From: Microscillaceae bacterium
GTDB lineage: Bacteria > Bacteroidota > Bacteroidia > Cytophagales > Microscillaceae
NCBI GenBank assembly: GCA_011390205.1
Contig: JAABSX010000043.1
Location: 1-36,437 of the forward strand
DNA length: 36,437 nucleotides
Direction of reading: 5' to 3'
A model generated the notes under the pieces. It did no database searches. It had not been told where the DNA came from and was given only the letters and a program-made list of their open reading frames with translations. Below are positions 16,652-26,870 of this stretch, in pieces. Every line of letters begins with the position of its first letter. Positions within the stretch are counted from its first letter, which is position 1. The position numbers were made by a program, and so were the translations under genes.

Positions 16652-18310
16652 TTATTTGTTTCCCTTCAAGATTTTATAGTAGCGTTCCATATCATTAAAC
16701 AAAGCCAAGGCGGCTTTTAAATCCTCATCATGTCTGAAAAAAGCCTCTGTCTGCCCTTTTTCTAAATAATAGCGTGCCACGATTTCTACCTCGAGCATTG
16801 CTTTGATTTCATTTTTATACAGGCCAAGGTCTTGTATTTTACTGCTGGCTATTTTTGACCTCAGAGATTGTATCTGGGCTTGGATACCTTCATAATATTT
16901 TTCTTTTTTGGCTTTGGCTTCTAGTTCTTCTAGGCTTTTTTCTACATCTGTGGTGTAGTCATAATCTTTGCCTTTTAGCCAGTTTACAAAAGCCTGATAC
17001 TCTGCTTCTGACAGTTCAAACTCTTTGGCTGTGGAGATGCTTGGGTGCTTTGAGGCATATTCACTGGCATATTCGAAGATATAGTTTTTATTGTTTAATG
17101 CAGCAGCGATGGGAGATTGTGTCTGTGCATTTACTGAAATATCTGGATAAATGCCTGCACCATCATAGACAACACGCCCGTTTTTGGTTTTGAAGGCTGT
17201 GCGGAGTGAGTCCGCAAATTTATCTACAGATCCATCTTCTTTGCGGTGCGTATAGTCAAGGGCTTGGATACACCTTCCGCTTGGAGTGTAGTATTTGGCA
17301 GTGGTTACTTTGAGCTGCGAGTTATAAGAAAGTGGTCGAGTAGTCTGCACCAGTCCCTTCCCAAAAGATGTCTGCCCCACGAGCACCCCTCTGTCATAAT
17401 CTTGTATGACTCCTGAGACAATCTCCGAGGCGGATGCACTGCGCCCGTTGATAAGCACGATGATTGGAATCTCTGTATCTAGGGGTTCGTTGAGTGAACG
17501 GTAAGTCTTATTCCATTCTTCTATCTTGCTTTTGGTGCTTACCACCTCGAGGTCTCTAGGGATGAAGAGATTACAAATATTGATAGATTCATTGAGTAGC
17601 CCTCCGGGGTTTCCTCTGAGGTCTATGACAAGCTTTTTAGCGCCTTGTTTTTTGAGTTCTTCTACGGCGGTTTTTACTTCTTGTGAGGCATTGTTTGTAA
17701 ATTCACTCAGTTTAAAATAGCCTATTTCGCTGCTGACCATTCCTTGATAAGGCACATTGGGGATTTTGATATTTTCACGGCTGATGCTCACTTCACGGCT
17801 TTCTTTGCCACCATATGATTTGACTTCTAGCTTTACTTTGCTTCCTGCTTGCCCTTTGATAAGTTTGCTTACTTCGTCAGAGTCTTTGCCCTCTAGTGAG
17901 ATACCATCTATTTTGAGTACTTCATCTCCTATTCTGAGTCCGCTTTGGTAGGCAGGGAGGTCTAAGTAAGGCATGATGATGATGGTTTTGCCATTGCGGT
18001 TACCTACTAGAGCCCCTATGCCACCATACTGACCTGTGGTCATGGTGCGGTAGTTTTCTATTTGGTCTTCGGCGATATAGTTGGTGTAGGGGTCTAATGA
18101 ATTAAGCATGGCATCTATGCCTGTTTTCATGAGTGTGTTGGGGTTTACCTCATCTACATAAGAGCGGTTTACTTCACGGTAAAGCGTGGTGAAGATGTCT
18201 ATATTTTTTTGGATTTCGAAGAGACGGTCTTTGTAGCTAAACGCAAACACACTGCTAAACACAGCGAGTGTAAGCACAAAAGCGATTAATCTATTTTTTT
18301 TAGTCATCAT
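16652..18310 (-). CDS. S41 family C-terminal processing protease (CtpA/Prc-like)
   Basis: 552 residues. A signal anchor (about 6-24) directs it to the periplasm. The N-terminal helices carry EVNRSYVDEVN and MLNSLDPYTNYI. The PDZ domain (about 85-175) has QYGGIGALV and GLRIGDEVLKIDG. The S41 core has LVIDLRGNPGGLL and the Ser-Lys-Gln triad: S293 in GRSASASEIVSG, K318 in FGKGLVQ and Q322. A C-terminal helical extension (about 395-552) is longer than in the shortest homologues but usual in this phylum. It trims the C-termini of envelope proteins. Starts at 18310 and 18307 (tandem ATG) are equivalent. Confidence 0.93.
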   Translation of the reverse strand: MMTKKNRLIAFVLTLAVFSSVFAFSYKDRLFEIQKNIDIFTTLYREVNRSYVDEVNPNTLMKTGIDAMLNSLDPYTNYIAEDQIENYRTMTTGQYGGIGALVGNRNGKTIIIMPYLDLPAYQSGLRIGDEVLKIDGISLEGKDSDEVSKLIKGQAGSKVKLEVKSYGGKESREVSISRENIKIPNVPYQGMVSSEIGYFKLSEFTNNASQEVKTAVEELKKQGAKKLVIDLRGNPGGLLNESINICNLFIPRDLEVVSTKSKIEEWNKTYRSLNEPLDTEIPIIVLINGRSASASEIVSGVIQDYDRGVLVGQTSFGKGLVQTTRPLSYNSQLKVTTAKYYTPSGRCIQALDYTHRKEDGSVDKFADSLRTAFKTKNGRVVYDGAGIYPDISVNAQTQSPIAAALNNKNYIFEYASEYASKHPSISTAKEFELSEAEYQAFVNWLKGKDYDYTTDVEKSLEELEAKAKKEKYYEGIQAQIQSLRSKIASSKIQDLGLYKNEIKAMLEVEIVARYYLEKGQTEAFFRHDEDLKAALALFNDMERYYKILKGNK

Positions 18311-18713
18311 GGGTTTTATGGATTTTTGTAAAGGTTAAGAAACATTGATTTTAGAAACGAATTAAATATATAAAATATTCCTTTGAATGTATCATTGTAT
18401 TTTACGTTTTTCTTTTGGCAGGGATGTCATTCAGTTTTTTATTTGGTAATATTTACAATACTACGATAATTTACGAAGTAAACCAATGCCATTTCTCAGA
18501 AATTACATCTTCTAGCAACAAGCATTGAAAGCTTTTTTACTTTTTATGGATGGATAACTGCTTTGCTTAGAGTAGCTTTGGAGATGAGTATCAAGGATTT
18601 ACAAAAAATCAATACATTTGCATTGCCAAGTTACTCAAGGCATAAATCCAAACAAGCCATCCTACTTTTATGTTATTGGATTTATTTGGGTGCGGGTTTA
18701 TAACAACAATTTT
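18311..18713. other. Divergent promoter region between ctp protease and nuoA
   Basis: 403 A/T-rich bases with no gene. A -7-like element TACATTTG lies at 18613-18620, 93 bases before the nuoA ATG, but no -33 box is at the right distance. No RNA structure was recognised. Confidence 0.45.
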
Positions 18714-19235
18714 ATGGAAAACACACAGGTTTCGGAGTTTGGTTTTGTACTGCTTTTTTTGATAGGAGGGATAGTGTTTGTGGTGTTGGGTTTGTTTACC
18801 TCCTCTTTGCTGCGGCCTTCTCGGCCAAACTACGAAAAGCTCACTCCTTATGAATGTGGAGAAGATGCCATAGGCAATCCTTGGGGGCAGTTTAATGTAC
18901 AGTATTACATTGTTGCTCTAATTTTTATATTGTTTGAAGTAGAGATTGTTTTTTTATTTCCTTGGGCTACAGTTTTTGGGCAAAAATCACTGATAGAAGC
19001 TACTTCGGGGCAGTGGGGTTGGCTTGCACTGACGGAGGTGTTTATATTTGTGGGTGTGCTTGTGCTAGGGCTGGCCTATGTATGGGCAAAAGGTCTTTTA
19101 GATTGGGTAAGCCCTCAGCCCGTCAAGCCTGATTTTGTGTCTAAAGTCCCTCAGCACCTTTATGAGAAGCTAAACGAAAAGCATTATACAGTCAAGAGGG
19201 TGCTACAGAGTGAAGACCTCAGCCCTAAAAACTAA
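18714..19235 (+). CDS. nuoA: NADH-quinone oxidoreductase subunit A, isolated
   Basis: 173 residues with three membrane helices (about 8-30, 63-85 and 100-125 region). The conserved NuoA features are [36 protein letters not shown] split across two loops (key C in YECG) and [12 protein letters not shown]. It is one of the membrane-arm subunits of respiratory complex I next to the quinone site. The longer frame back to TTG 18618 is not supported; ATG 18714 begins [14 protein letters not shown]. Usually nuoA is followed by nuoB; here the next gene is convergent and overlaps the nuoA end by 11 bases, so the nuo genes are dispersed. The C-terminal tail beyond the last helix is longer than in E. coli. 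Confidence 0.92.
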   Translation: MENTQVSEFGFVLLFLIGGIVFVVLGLFTSSLLRPSRPNYEKLTPYECGEDAIGNPWGQFNVQYYIVALIFILFEVEIVFLFPWATVFGQKSLIEATSGQWGWLALTEVFIFVGVLVLGLAYVWAKGLLDWVSPQPVKPDFVSKVPQHLYEKLNEKHYTVKRVLQSEDLSPKN

Positions 19236-21699
19236 AATTACTTGTAATCCTAAAAAAGGCATTGTCAGTAAATCTGTCTTTTTGGTAAGCCCCATACCTA
19301 AAATAAACACCCGCCCCTATGCCCAGATACGCCAAATCTACATACTTAAATTTGACAATATTGTTGATAAGTACAGCACTTTCAAAATAGCCTTTTTCAA
19401 AGCCACTAAATTCAATGCCTGGATGAGACAAGGCAGAAGAAGCCAAAGCGCCCCAGCCCATACTGTGTGCAATGACCAGCTCTGGCTGAAACACAGGGTG
19501 ATGAGATTTATAAAGCAACTGCCCAAAATTATGGGTCCAAAAGAAATTTACAAACCTGTCAGAGGCAAATTCATAAATATCCATCGTCTGAAAATACTCA
19601 GGCGTAGCAACCGGCACATTTCGCCCCATTCCTCTGCCATTAAACAAAATAGGGTAAGGCACATTGCCATTGGTGAGTAGCCCCCCGAGCAGAGTCAAGT
19701 TGGTTTCACCCAGACCCCTCAGCCTGAATCTGTGGCTAAATTTTGCCTCGTATTTTTGGTATTCAAAGTCTCCTCCCAAGATTTGCATTCCTCTGATAAA
19801 ATTAAAATACAGTGCAGGTTTTTGGGCATCTATCAATAGTTTGCGTTTGCCTATTTTGGCGTAGTTTTCTTTGAATACAAACCTTGCCTTGAGTGAAAAT
19901 TCTGAAAAATTAAAATTGGCATAAAGCAGGTCTTTTTCTGTATCCAAGAAAGCATATTCATAGCCTGGCCTGCTATGAAAAGCATTCAGCCCTGCCCTTA
20001 GCTGTAAAAATCTGTAGGGTTGCCCTTGCAGGTAAATCTCTCCCCGCTGTGTTTTGTCCATGCGTTCGGTTACAAAATACCGCAAAGAACTGCCCGAAAG
20101 GAGTGATTTTTCTTCCCAAAATTGAAGAGTACCTGGCTCAAAAACATCATCTTGGTATTGTAGTCCTGCTTGCAGATTCCATTTATCCCAGATTTGGTAG
20201 CTGGCAGATGTGCCAAATTTAAAGCGATTATCTCTAAAACCATAGGCAAGGTAAGCCCCTAGAGAGAGTCTTTCATCAAACTCAGGATTGGTATAAAAGC
20301 CCGCACCAAGCCGCAGCCCTTCATATCGATTAATCCTTAATAATTGCCCTAGGTCTAGGTCAAGCCATTTGATGGGCAGGCGGCTCAGGCTCAGGGCTGT
20401 GCTGGCAGACATAAAGAGGTCTATCCTATTTTTTTCGCCAAGGCTATCAAGGTATTGGTAGGTATTGAGGTCTTGAATATCTAAGCTTTCTAGGCGTTGT
20501 GCTTGCCAAAATGCATCTGATTTTTGGTGGGCATCAGGCTGGATAAGCACAGAGGCAAGGTCAAAATCTCGGCTACGCAGCTCAGGTGCTATCTGAATAT
20601 CTTGGGCATAGCTCCGAAAAACGCCCACAGTGGGCTTGTCCATGATTTTGAGACCATTGAAGGTAAATGTAGCATGGGTTTGTGTCGGAAACCACTGCCT
20701 TCCGTCTATCCAGTCATACTTTTGCTCTGCCTTGATGCTCACCATCTCGTTGGGGTCTAGGCTGCTAATTTGTATGCTTTGCAGTGCATAACCCTTGCTG
20801 TGTATGGAGAGGTAGCCCTGCAAGCCCAAGAAATTTTTATCAGGATAAGGCACAAAAGAAATCACAAAGATGGTATCTGGCCTCACGAAGACAGTATCTT
20901 CTATGTTAAAGAAATAACGCTCTGTACTGCCCGCACTGATGGGGTTAAGGTAGGGTTTCTCTAGGATTTCTATATAATCTTTATAAAAATCAAAAGGCTC
21001 AATACCTGCCGCAAGAGCTAAAAAGCTAGGATTTTTTAGCCCTGAGACACGCTGTGCGACTACATTCTTTTGGTCTAGCCAAGGGCTTTTGTGCTGATAA
21101 TCTGTGATAGACTCAGACAAAAACAAGTGATGTGTCTCTAGGTGTGTCTGCACACTTAGCTCAGTACTATCTACAGATCTGCCCACGATAGAGTCTGTGG
21201 AGCTTTGGCTGCCGTCTATATTAAGGTAAAACTTTTGGTAAGTTCTGTAAGCATAGCTTTTGAGCTGGCTTATTTGGTGCTTTCTTTTGTTTTTGACGGC
21301 TGCCCTGATGATTCGGTGTGCGGGGTTTTCGCCTGCATTGATGGTGACTTCATTGAGCTTGGTATTGTTTTCAAATAACTGAATGGTAAGTTTTTGAGAG
21401 AGGGGTTTGAGGTCTTCAGGGGTTTTGACCTCATACACAAAAGCATTATAACCTACACAGCTAAACACGATTTTTTGAATAGGAACATCTACCACAAGTT
21501 TAAACCGACCATCTATATCGCTCAGTGTGCCTAGTGTGCCTTGATTGATGGTAATATGCACAAACGGAACAGGATTTCCTGTCTTAAAATCATTTACAGT
21601 ACCTTGTAATATAAGGGATTGACTTTTGGCAGGCAATATGCTAATAAGCAAAATACCAATACTGATGAAAAAGATATAAAGAAGATTTCTTAAAGACAT
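19225..21699 (-). CDS. DUF5686 outer-membrane protein with carboxypeptidase-regulatory-like domain
   Basis: 824 residues. The signal peptide is about 1-27 (ending PAKSQS). A CarboxypepD_reg-like beta sandwich (about 30-110) has [19 protein letters not shown] and FSCVGY, as in SusC/TonB-receptor N-terminal extensions. The DUF5686 region follows ([17 protein letters not shown] at about 122-138, [13 protein letters not shown]). The C-terminal part is rich in alternating-strand segments and ends with aromatic Phe (SNFSF), consistent with an outer-membrane beta barrel. Function is unknown; the family is abundant in Bacteroidota. A -7 promoter element lies just upstream. It converges on nuoA with an 11-base overlap. 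Confidence 0.85.
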   Translation of the reverse strand: MSLRNLLYIFFISIGILLISILPAKSQSLILQGTVNDFKTGNPVPFVHITINQGTLGTLSDIDGRFKLVVDVPIQKIVFSCVGYNAFVYEVKTPEDLKPLSQKLTIQLFENNTKLNEVTINAGENPAHRIIRAAVKNKRKHQISQLKSYAYRTYQKFYLNIDGSQSSTDSIVGRSVDSTELSVQTHLETHHLFLSESITDYQHKSPWLDQKNVVAQRVSGLKNPSFLALAAGIEPFDFYKDYIEILEKPYLNPISAGSTERYFFNIEDTVFVRPDTIFVISFVPYPDKNFLGLQGYLSIHSKGYALQSIQISSLDPNEMVSIKAEQKYDWIDGRQWFPTQTHATFTFNGLKIMDKPTVGVFRSYAQDIQIAPELRSRDFDLASVLIQPDAHQKSDAFWQAQRLESLDIQDLNTYQYLDSLGEKNRIDLFMSASTALSLSRLPIKWLDLDLGQLLRINRYEGLRLGAGFYTNPEFDERLSLGAYLAYGFRDNRFKFGTSASYQIWDKWNLQAGLQYQDDVFEPGTLQFWEEKSLLSGSSLRYFVTERMDKTQRGEIYLQGQPYRFLQLRAGLNAFHSRPGYEYAFLDTEKDLLYANFNFSEFSLKARFVFKENYAKIGKRKLLIDAQKPALYFNFIRGMQILGGDFEYQKYEAKFSHRFRLRGLGETNLTLLGGLLTNGNVPYPILFNGRGMGRNVPVATPEYFQTMDIYEFASDRFVNFFWTHNFGQLLYKSHHPVFQPELVIAHSMGWGALASSALSHPGIEFSGFEKGYFESAVLINNIVKFKYVDLAYLGIGAGVYFRYGAYQKDRFTDNAFFRITSNFSF

Positions 21700-21723
21700 A
21701 ATCTGACTTGATGGCTACGACTG

Positions 21724-21731
21724 CAAAATTA
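21724..21731 (-). promoter_or_regulatory. Candidate -7 element for the DUF5686 gene
   Basis: The minus strand reads TAATTTTG followed by CA, an exact TAnnTTTG match 24 bases before the ATG. At 19 bases spacing the -33 position reads GCTT, a poor match. Confidence 0.4.
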
Positions 21732-21883
21732 CAAGAATTTAGCTTATCTTAAGCTTTATTTTAGAAATTACAAATTTTGGTATATTTTGCCTTTTCGTAG
21801 AAAAGGTTTTGATGTTCTTTTTAATTTATAGGCTGTTTTAATTTTTCATAAACATATTTCTTATTACTAAATACACACCTGAA

Positions 21884-22933
21884 ATGTCAAAAAAGATACG
21901 GAATAAAAAATATACATCTTTCCCGAAAGATGAGCAAATCCTGAGCCAAGTAAAGGTTACGGTCATAGACTACAGCCCTGAGCATATCATCGAGAAAGAA
22001 CTGAAAGACATCCGTGAAAGCTATGAATACCGCCATAAAAATGACGTGAGCTGGATTAATATAGACGGTGTCCATGATGAGCAAGTTATCAAAACCATCG
22101 GGCTGTATTATAATCTGCACCCACTTCTACAAGAAGACATCACCGATACAGAGCAAAGGCCCAAGGTGGATTTTTATGAAGACAATATCTTCCTGATTTT
22201 ACAGATGCTCAGCTATGATGGTGCCCGGCAAGCCGTAGAGAATGAGCAGGTAAGCCTTGTGCTTGGTGAAGGTTACGTGCTTTCTTTTCAAGGAGATGTA
22301 GAGGGAGATGTGTTTGGAGGAATTAGACAGCAGCTCCGAGCCAAAGGAAAGGGAAAAGTCAGAAATTCAGGGGCAGCATACTTGTTTTATTTGCTGGTAG
22401 ATACCATCGTGGATAACTACTTTATCGTGCTGGAGCGGGTAGCCGAAAACCTCGAGAACCTAGAAGAAAGCATCATAGAGAATACTGCCAATGAAGACCC
22501 TACCCGAGATTTATATGACCTCAAAAGGCAGCTCAACATCGTGCGAAAATCCGTAAGACCACTGCGTGAGATTGTATCACAGCTTATCCGAGAGGAAGCA
22601 AAGTTTTTAGAATCTGATAATCTATACCTGAGAGATTTGTATGACCATGTGGTGCAGGTGATAGACAATACTGAATCATACATAGAGCTGACGGCCAGCC
22701 TCTTAGACCTGCACTTGAGCATCATCGGCAATAAAACCAATGATGTGATGAAAATCCTGACTATTTTTTCTACTATCTTTATGCCCCTGACCTTCATCGT
22801 GGGCGTGTATGGAATGAATTTTAAATACATGCCCGAGCTAGAATCACGGCAAGGCTATTTTGTTGTTTGGGTGGTGATGGTGGTGATTACAGTCTTCACT
22901 TACTTATTCTTCAAACGTAAAAAATGGCTCTAA
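21884..22933 (+). CDS. corA: CorA-type magnesium/cobalt channel
   Basis: 349 residues, usual length. A cytoplasmic N-terminal domain (about 1-285) with the long stalk helix (DLYDLKRQLNIVRKSVRPLREIV, key RK and P) is followed by two C-terminal membrane helices. Between them lies the selectivity motif YGMNF at about 314, then an acidic loop (MPELES), and the protein ends in a basic FFKRKKWL tail facing the cytoplasm. It forms a homopentamer that takes up Mg2+. Divergent to the DUF5686 gene; no riboswitch-like leader was recognised in the 184-base gap. Confidence 0.94.
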   Translation: MSKKIRNKKYTSFPKDEQILSQVKVTVIDYSPEHIIEKELKDIRESYEYRHKNDVSWINIDGVHDEQVIKTIGLYYNLHPLLQEDITDTEQRPKVDFYEDNIFLILQMLSYDGARQAVENEQVSLVLGEGYVLSFQGDVEGDVFGGIRQQLRAKGKGKVRNSGAAYLFYLLVDTIVDNYFIVLERVAENLENLEESIIENTANEDPTRDLYDLKRQLNIVRKSVRPLREIVSQLIREEAKFLESDNLYLRDLYDHVVQVIDNTESYIELTASLLDLHLSIIGNKTNDVMKILTIFSTIFMPLTFIVGVYGMNFKYMPELESRQGYFVVWVVMVVITVFTYLFFKRKKWL

Positions 22934-23046
22934 TCCACTTAACCAAAAATAAATGCACTAGCTTATAGGTTTTCTTGAATCTAACTTGCTGATAGTCAAT
23001 ATGTTCAATGGTTTTAATTGTTATTTTTAAATTAGCCACTTACTTT

Positions 23047-23382
23047 ATGTCTATACTTTATCATATTTGCAATGCCCAAGACTGGCAAGACGCTGAGGAA
23101 AAAGGCCCTTACAAGGCTGATTCTCTGCATACAGAAGGTTTTATTCATCTTTCTACACAAACACAGGTGCTCGATACTGCCCATCTTTTTTATAAAGGAC
23201 AAAAAGGCTTGTTGCTTCTCTATATACAGCCAGAAAAACTTGACGCAGAGGTTGTGTATGAAAATACCACAGGTGGTGAAACGCTTTTCCCGCATTTATA
23301 CGGAGCACTTAATATCTCCGCAGTAGAAAGAGTGGAAAAGTTTATACCTGATGAGCAAGGCTGTTTTAGCATGCCCACATAG
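23047..23382 (+). CDS. DUF952 family protein
   Basis: 111 residues. The pattern ILYHICNAQDWQDA near the start, LHTEGFIHLSTQTQV at about 28-42 and PHLYGALNISAVERVEKF near the end are the conserved blocks of DUF952, a small fold related to ADP-ribosyl-transferase/RNA 2'-phosphotransferase-like proteins. The H-x-S-T strand may form the active-like cleft. The reaction is unknown. ATG 23047 gives the usual family start; the frame extends to TTG 23008 with an atypical hydrophobic lead. It lies 113 bases behind corA. Confidence 0.82.
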   Translation: MSILYHICNAQDWQDAEEKGPYKADSLHTEGFIHLSTQTQVLDTAHLFYKGQKGLLLLYIQPEKLDAEVVYENTTGGETLFPHLYGALNISAVERVEKFIPDEQGCFSMPT

Positions 23383-23433
23383 AGCTGTTATCCCTGAGCC
23401 AGACTGCATTGAATTATTGGTGAATGTACTTTA

Positions 23434-23474
23434 TCTAACTTTATGTGTAGTTTGTCTAACTTTATATGTAGTTT
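23434..23474. repeat. Two-copy 21-base tandem repeat upstream of the che operon
   Basis: TCTAACTTTATGTGTAGTTT (23434-23453) and TCTAACTTTATATGTAGTTT (23455-23474) differ at one base and are spaced one base apart. They lie about 165-205 bases before the receptor gene. Direct repeats of this size can be regulator sites; this is inference. Confidence 0.7.
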
Positions 23475-23639
23475 ACGTAATATACTATAGATTGCAGATA
23501 GATAGGGACACACATTGGCAATAAGAAATAAATTATTTTTTTGTACGGCTTTTGCATATACTTTATATAAAATATGAATTTTTGAAAACCTAAGAACAAG
23601 ATTAAGTTACTAACTAACAAATTATTAAATACAAATCAC

Positions 23640-25952
23640 ATGACAAGCGAACACCTACCAAACCCCCAACAAAGCCCCGATACAGCTACTCAAAAAATAT
23701 CTGCCAACAGTGAAAATCAAGGTTTCAAACTTGCCCAAGAGCATTTTGTCCAAATCTTAGAGGGCTGTGCCGATGCCGTAGTAGTGAGTGATAGCAAAGG
23801 AGACATTCTGTTTTTTAACCAGATGGCAGAGCGGCAGTTTCAATACCACCGAAGCGAAATGTTAGGTAAAAATGTAAGATTACTCATGCCTCAGATGCAC
23901 GCCGTGCAGCATGATACCTATATGAACAACTATATAACCACACGCCAAGCCAAAGTAATCGGAATCGGGCGTGAGTTAGATGCCCTTCGCAAAGACGGCT
24001 CTAAATTTCCTATCTTGCTGACTATCAGTGAGTCAAAGCTGGATGGGATTACTTTTTTTACAGCTTTCTTAAAAGACAATGCCGAAAAGAAAAGATTAGA
24101 GGAGCAAATACGCAAACAGCTAGAAGAAGTACAGGCAAGTGAAGAAGAACTCCGACAAAACATGGAGGAGCTGCAAACTACCCAAGAAAAACAAGAAAGA
24201 CTGACACAAGAGCTGCGTGAATCAGAGTCGGAAGTGCAAGCACAAATGAGGGCAATCAATACAGCATATTCCTTTGTTACTTTTAGCCCTGATGGCTTTA
24301 TCTTAGACTGCAATGATGTTTTCCTAGAAACCATGGGCTACCACTCCTTAGAAGACGTCAGAGGCAAACACCACAGTGTTTTTGTAGAAAGTAACTATGC
24401 TGTATCCATTGAATACAAACAATTCTGGGCAGACCTACGGAATGGTAAAAGCCTCCCCGCAATCTATCGCAGAATAGATAAAAATGGAGAAGATATATGG
24501 CTAGATGCAGTCTATGCACCTGTATTTAATGAAAATAACCAAGTGTATAAAGTCATCAAACTAGCAAAGGATGTTACAGATTTTACTGTCGCACTCAAAG
24601 CTTCAGGAGCATTTTTAGAAGAAATCCGAAAAGGCAACTTTGAGGTAGAACTAAACCTAGGCCGCCGAAAAATATCTGATGACCTCTCTTCTATGGTTAA
24701 AAACAACCTCGAGCTCAGAGATACACTCAAAGATATTTTACAAGACGTAAACCGAGTCGTAAACATTGCAGGGCAAGAGGGAATATTGGCGGAAAGACTT
24801 AAAACCAGCCACCAAATGGGGGCATGGCGTGAACTCACAGAATCCATTAACCAGCTCCTAGACAACCTTTATACACCACTGATAGAGATTAACAGGCTCA
24901 TTACCAACTTATCTATGGGCAATATCACCCAAAAATTTGAACTTGATGCACGAGGGGATATCGGAGATATGGCGAATGCACTCAACATCGCTTTCAAAAA
25001 CCTCAACATGCTTTTGCTTACCATAGAAGACAGTGCACTCTCTGTCTCAGGAGCCAGCAGCCAAATGAAAAATAAATCGCTTGCTATGCAGCAAACCACC
25101 AAAGAGGCTTCCGTAGCCATCCAAGAAATGGCAGACGGCGCCCAAGAGCAAGCAAACCGAACTGATGAGGCTTCCAGACTTGTAGAAGAAACCCTCAAAT
25201 CAGCAGGAGAAGTCAGCCAAAAAGCTGAAATTATCAACAGAGCCGCCGAAAAAGGACAAATTAACTGCCAAAGCGGACTCTCTACCGTCAGTACACTGGT
25301 TCAAAATATGAGTAAACTTTCTGAATCTGCCCAGATTACAGCACATGCCATTGAGATACTCACTGACCGCTCCGATGAAATCTCAAGAACCCTCAATGTC
25401 ATCACAGACATAGCCTTTCAGACAAAGCTACTCTCTGTCAATGCCACCATAGAGGCAGCCCGAGCAGGTGAAGCAGGCAGAGGCTTTCAAGTAGTGGCAG
25501 ATGAAATCGGAAAACTTGCCGAAAGCTCTCGTACCTCTGCTACGGAGATAGACAAGGTCATCAAAGATGTTCAGAAAGATATTCAGAAAACAAACCAAGC
25601 CATCGAGCAAATGAAAAACGGAGTCAATGAAGGGCATCAAGCCACTCAAAAAGTCTCTGAAGTATTTTCTGAAATAGACATCTCTAGCCAAGAAACACTC
25701 TCCCTATCACAAGCCATCCTGAGCTCTTCCCAAAAACAAAAAGAGTCTATAGATGCCGTAGTCAAAAATATAGAAAAAATAGTCGTCGTCTCTGAGCAAA
25801 CAGCCAGCGGCACTCAAGAAGTAGCCAACTCTTCCTTAGAGATGGACAAGGCAATGTCAGAAGTAGCAGGCACCAGTGAAGAGCTTACCCAAATATCTGA
25901 AAATCTTAAATCACAAGTGGGTAAATTCAAACTTAACAGAGATGAGATATAG
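23640..25952 (+). CDS. Soluble methyl-accepting chemotaxis protein with two PAS domains, the first FixL-like
   Basis: 770 residues, no membrane segment, so a cytoplasmic receptor. PAS1 (about 33-148) contains [12 protein letters not shown] and VIGIGREL followed by LRKDGSKFP. This closely resembles FixL, with H91 at the place of the heme-ligand histidine and R111 at the place of the FG-loop arginine; two FixL propionate contacts are not kept. A coiled coil (148-205) leads to PAS2 (205-315, with [19 protein letters not shown]). A HAMP-like helical segment follows (about 320-460). The MCP signalling domain (about 465-765) has its tip at [24 protein letters not shown] split across 593-616, the site that binds CheA and CheW. 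No C-terminal CheR-tethering pentapeptide is present. It is the first gene of the che operon and probably its dedicated receptor. Confidence 0.93.
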   Translation: MTSEHLPNPQQSPDTATQKISANSENQGFKLAQEHFVQILEGCADAVVVSDSKGDILFFNQMAERQFQYHRSEMLGKNVRLLMPQMHAVQHDTYMNNYITTRQAKVIGIGRELDALRKDGSKFPILLTISESKLDGITFFTAFLKDNAEKKRLEEQIRKQLEEVQASEEELRQNMEELQTTQEKQERLTQELRESESEVQAQMRAINTAYSFVTFSPDGFILDCNDVFLETMGYHSLEDVRGKHHSVFVESNYAVSIEYKQFWADLRNGKSLPAIYRRIDKNGEDIWLDAVYAPVFNENNQVYKVIKLAKDVTDFTVALKASGAFLEEIRKGNFEVELNLGRRKISDDLSSMVKNNLELRDTLKDILQDVNRVVNIAGQEGILAERLKTSHQMGAWRELTESINQLLDNLYTPLIEINRLITNLSMGNITQKFELDARGDIGDMANALNIAFKNLNMLLLTIEDSALSVSGASSQMKNKSLAMQQTTKEASVAIQEMADGAQEQANRTDEASRLVEETLKSAGEVSQKAEIINRAAEKGQINCQSGLSTVSTLVQNMSKLSESAQITAHAIEILTDRSDEISRTLNVITDIAFQTKLLSVNATIEAARAGEAGRGFQVVADEIGKLAESSRTSATEIDKVIKDVQKDIQKTNQAIEQMKNGVNEGHQATQKVSEVFSEIDISSQETLSLSQAILSSSQKQKESIDAVVKNIEKIVVVSEQTASGTQEVANSSLEMDKAMSEVAGTSEELTQISENLKSQVGKFKLNRDEI

Positions 25953-25984
25953 ACCCAATGAAGTAATCCTTTAAAATCGCTACG

Positions 25985-26458
25985 ATGAATACAGAACAAC
26001 AGAATCATACAGAGATACGGGTCATCACATTTTTATTAGGCACACAGACGTATGCCCTGCCCATAGATGCCATCAAGGAGGTAATCCCTACGCCTGCACT
26101 TACACCCATCCCCCTAGCACCCTCTCACATGCTAGGGCTTGCCAATATCAGAGGGGATGTCTATGCCATCGTAGATTTGGCAGATAAATTTAAACTGAAA
26201 AACAATACTGACGAAACCTCAGGAAAATCTTTTACCCTTGTACTGAACCAAAAGCAAAGCAAAGTAGGGCTTCAGATTGATGCCTTGCCTAGCACACTGA
26301 GTGTCAAGACAAGTCAAATAGACCGACAGGCGAACATCGGGTTTGCAGAGTCAGAGGTGAATCAATACATCTATGCCATCGTGAAGCTGCCCGATAAATT
26401 ACTTATCTTGCTCAATGAGGAGCTGCTGTTTCAGCAAGACCTAAACCCTAAAAACTAG
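25985..26458 (+). CDS. cheW: Chemotaxis coupling protein CheW
   Basis: 157 residues, normal size. The CheW fold is recognisable from ITFLLGTQTYALPIDAIKEV near the start, LGLANIRGDVYAIVDLADKF at about 54-73 (the conserved N-x-R-G block) and a C-terminal KLLILLNEELLF. It links the receptor tip to CheA's CheW-like domain. It lies 32 bases behind the receptor and 43 before cheY, in one operon. Confidence 0.93.
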   Translation: MNTEQQNHTEIRVITFLLGTQTYALPIDAIKEVIPTPALTPIPLAPSHMLGLANIRGDVYAIVDLADKFKLKNNTDETSGKSFTLVLNQKQSKVGLQIDALPSTLSVKTSQIDRQANIGFAESEVNQYIYAIVKLPDKLLILLNEELLFQQDLNPKN

Positions 26459-26501
26459 CCTTGATTAAAAGATATATTCACTTGAACTGTCGTAAAAAAA
26501 T

Positions 26502-26870
26502 ATGAGCAAAAAAAGAATCCTTATCGTAGATGACTCACTATACATGCGCACCATCATCAAAGATACCCTTACCGAAAATGGATATGAAGTCATAGGGCAA
26601 GCTGCCAATGGTGAAACTGCTATTGACATGGCACTAGACCTAGAGCCCGACCTCATCACCTTAGATAATATCTTGCCTGATATGCTGGGCTTAGACATCC
26701 TGAAAACACTCCGTGATGAATCCCTTACATCCAAAATACTCATCATCAGTGCCGTAGGGCAGCAGTCGGTAGTCCAAGAGGGCTTAAAACTCGGTGCAGA
26801 AGATTATATCGTCAAACCATTTACCTCAGAGCAGCTGCTCGATGCGGTCAAAAGAGCCTTTATGATTTGA
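26502..26870 (+). CDS. cheY: Chemotaxis response regulator CheY
   Basis: 122 residues, a lone receiver domain. D10-D11 form the metal pocket (ILIVDDSLYMR), D55 in ITLDNILPD is the phospho-acceptor, S83 replaces the usual Thr and K105 is in VKPF. LDNILPDMLGLD deviates slightly from the common LDxxMPxMxG. It should carry the signal from CheA to an unknown output. Its stop codon overlaps the TTG start of cheB, implying translational coupling. Confidence 0.92.
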   Translation: MSKKRILIVDDSLYMRTIIKDTLTENGYEVIGQAANGETAIDMALDLEPDLITLDNILPDMLGLDILKTLRDESLTSKILIISAVGQQSVVQEGLKLGAEDYIVKPFTSEQLLDAVKRAFMI

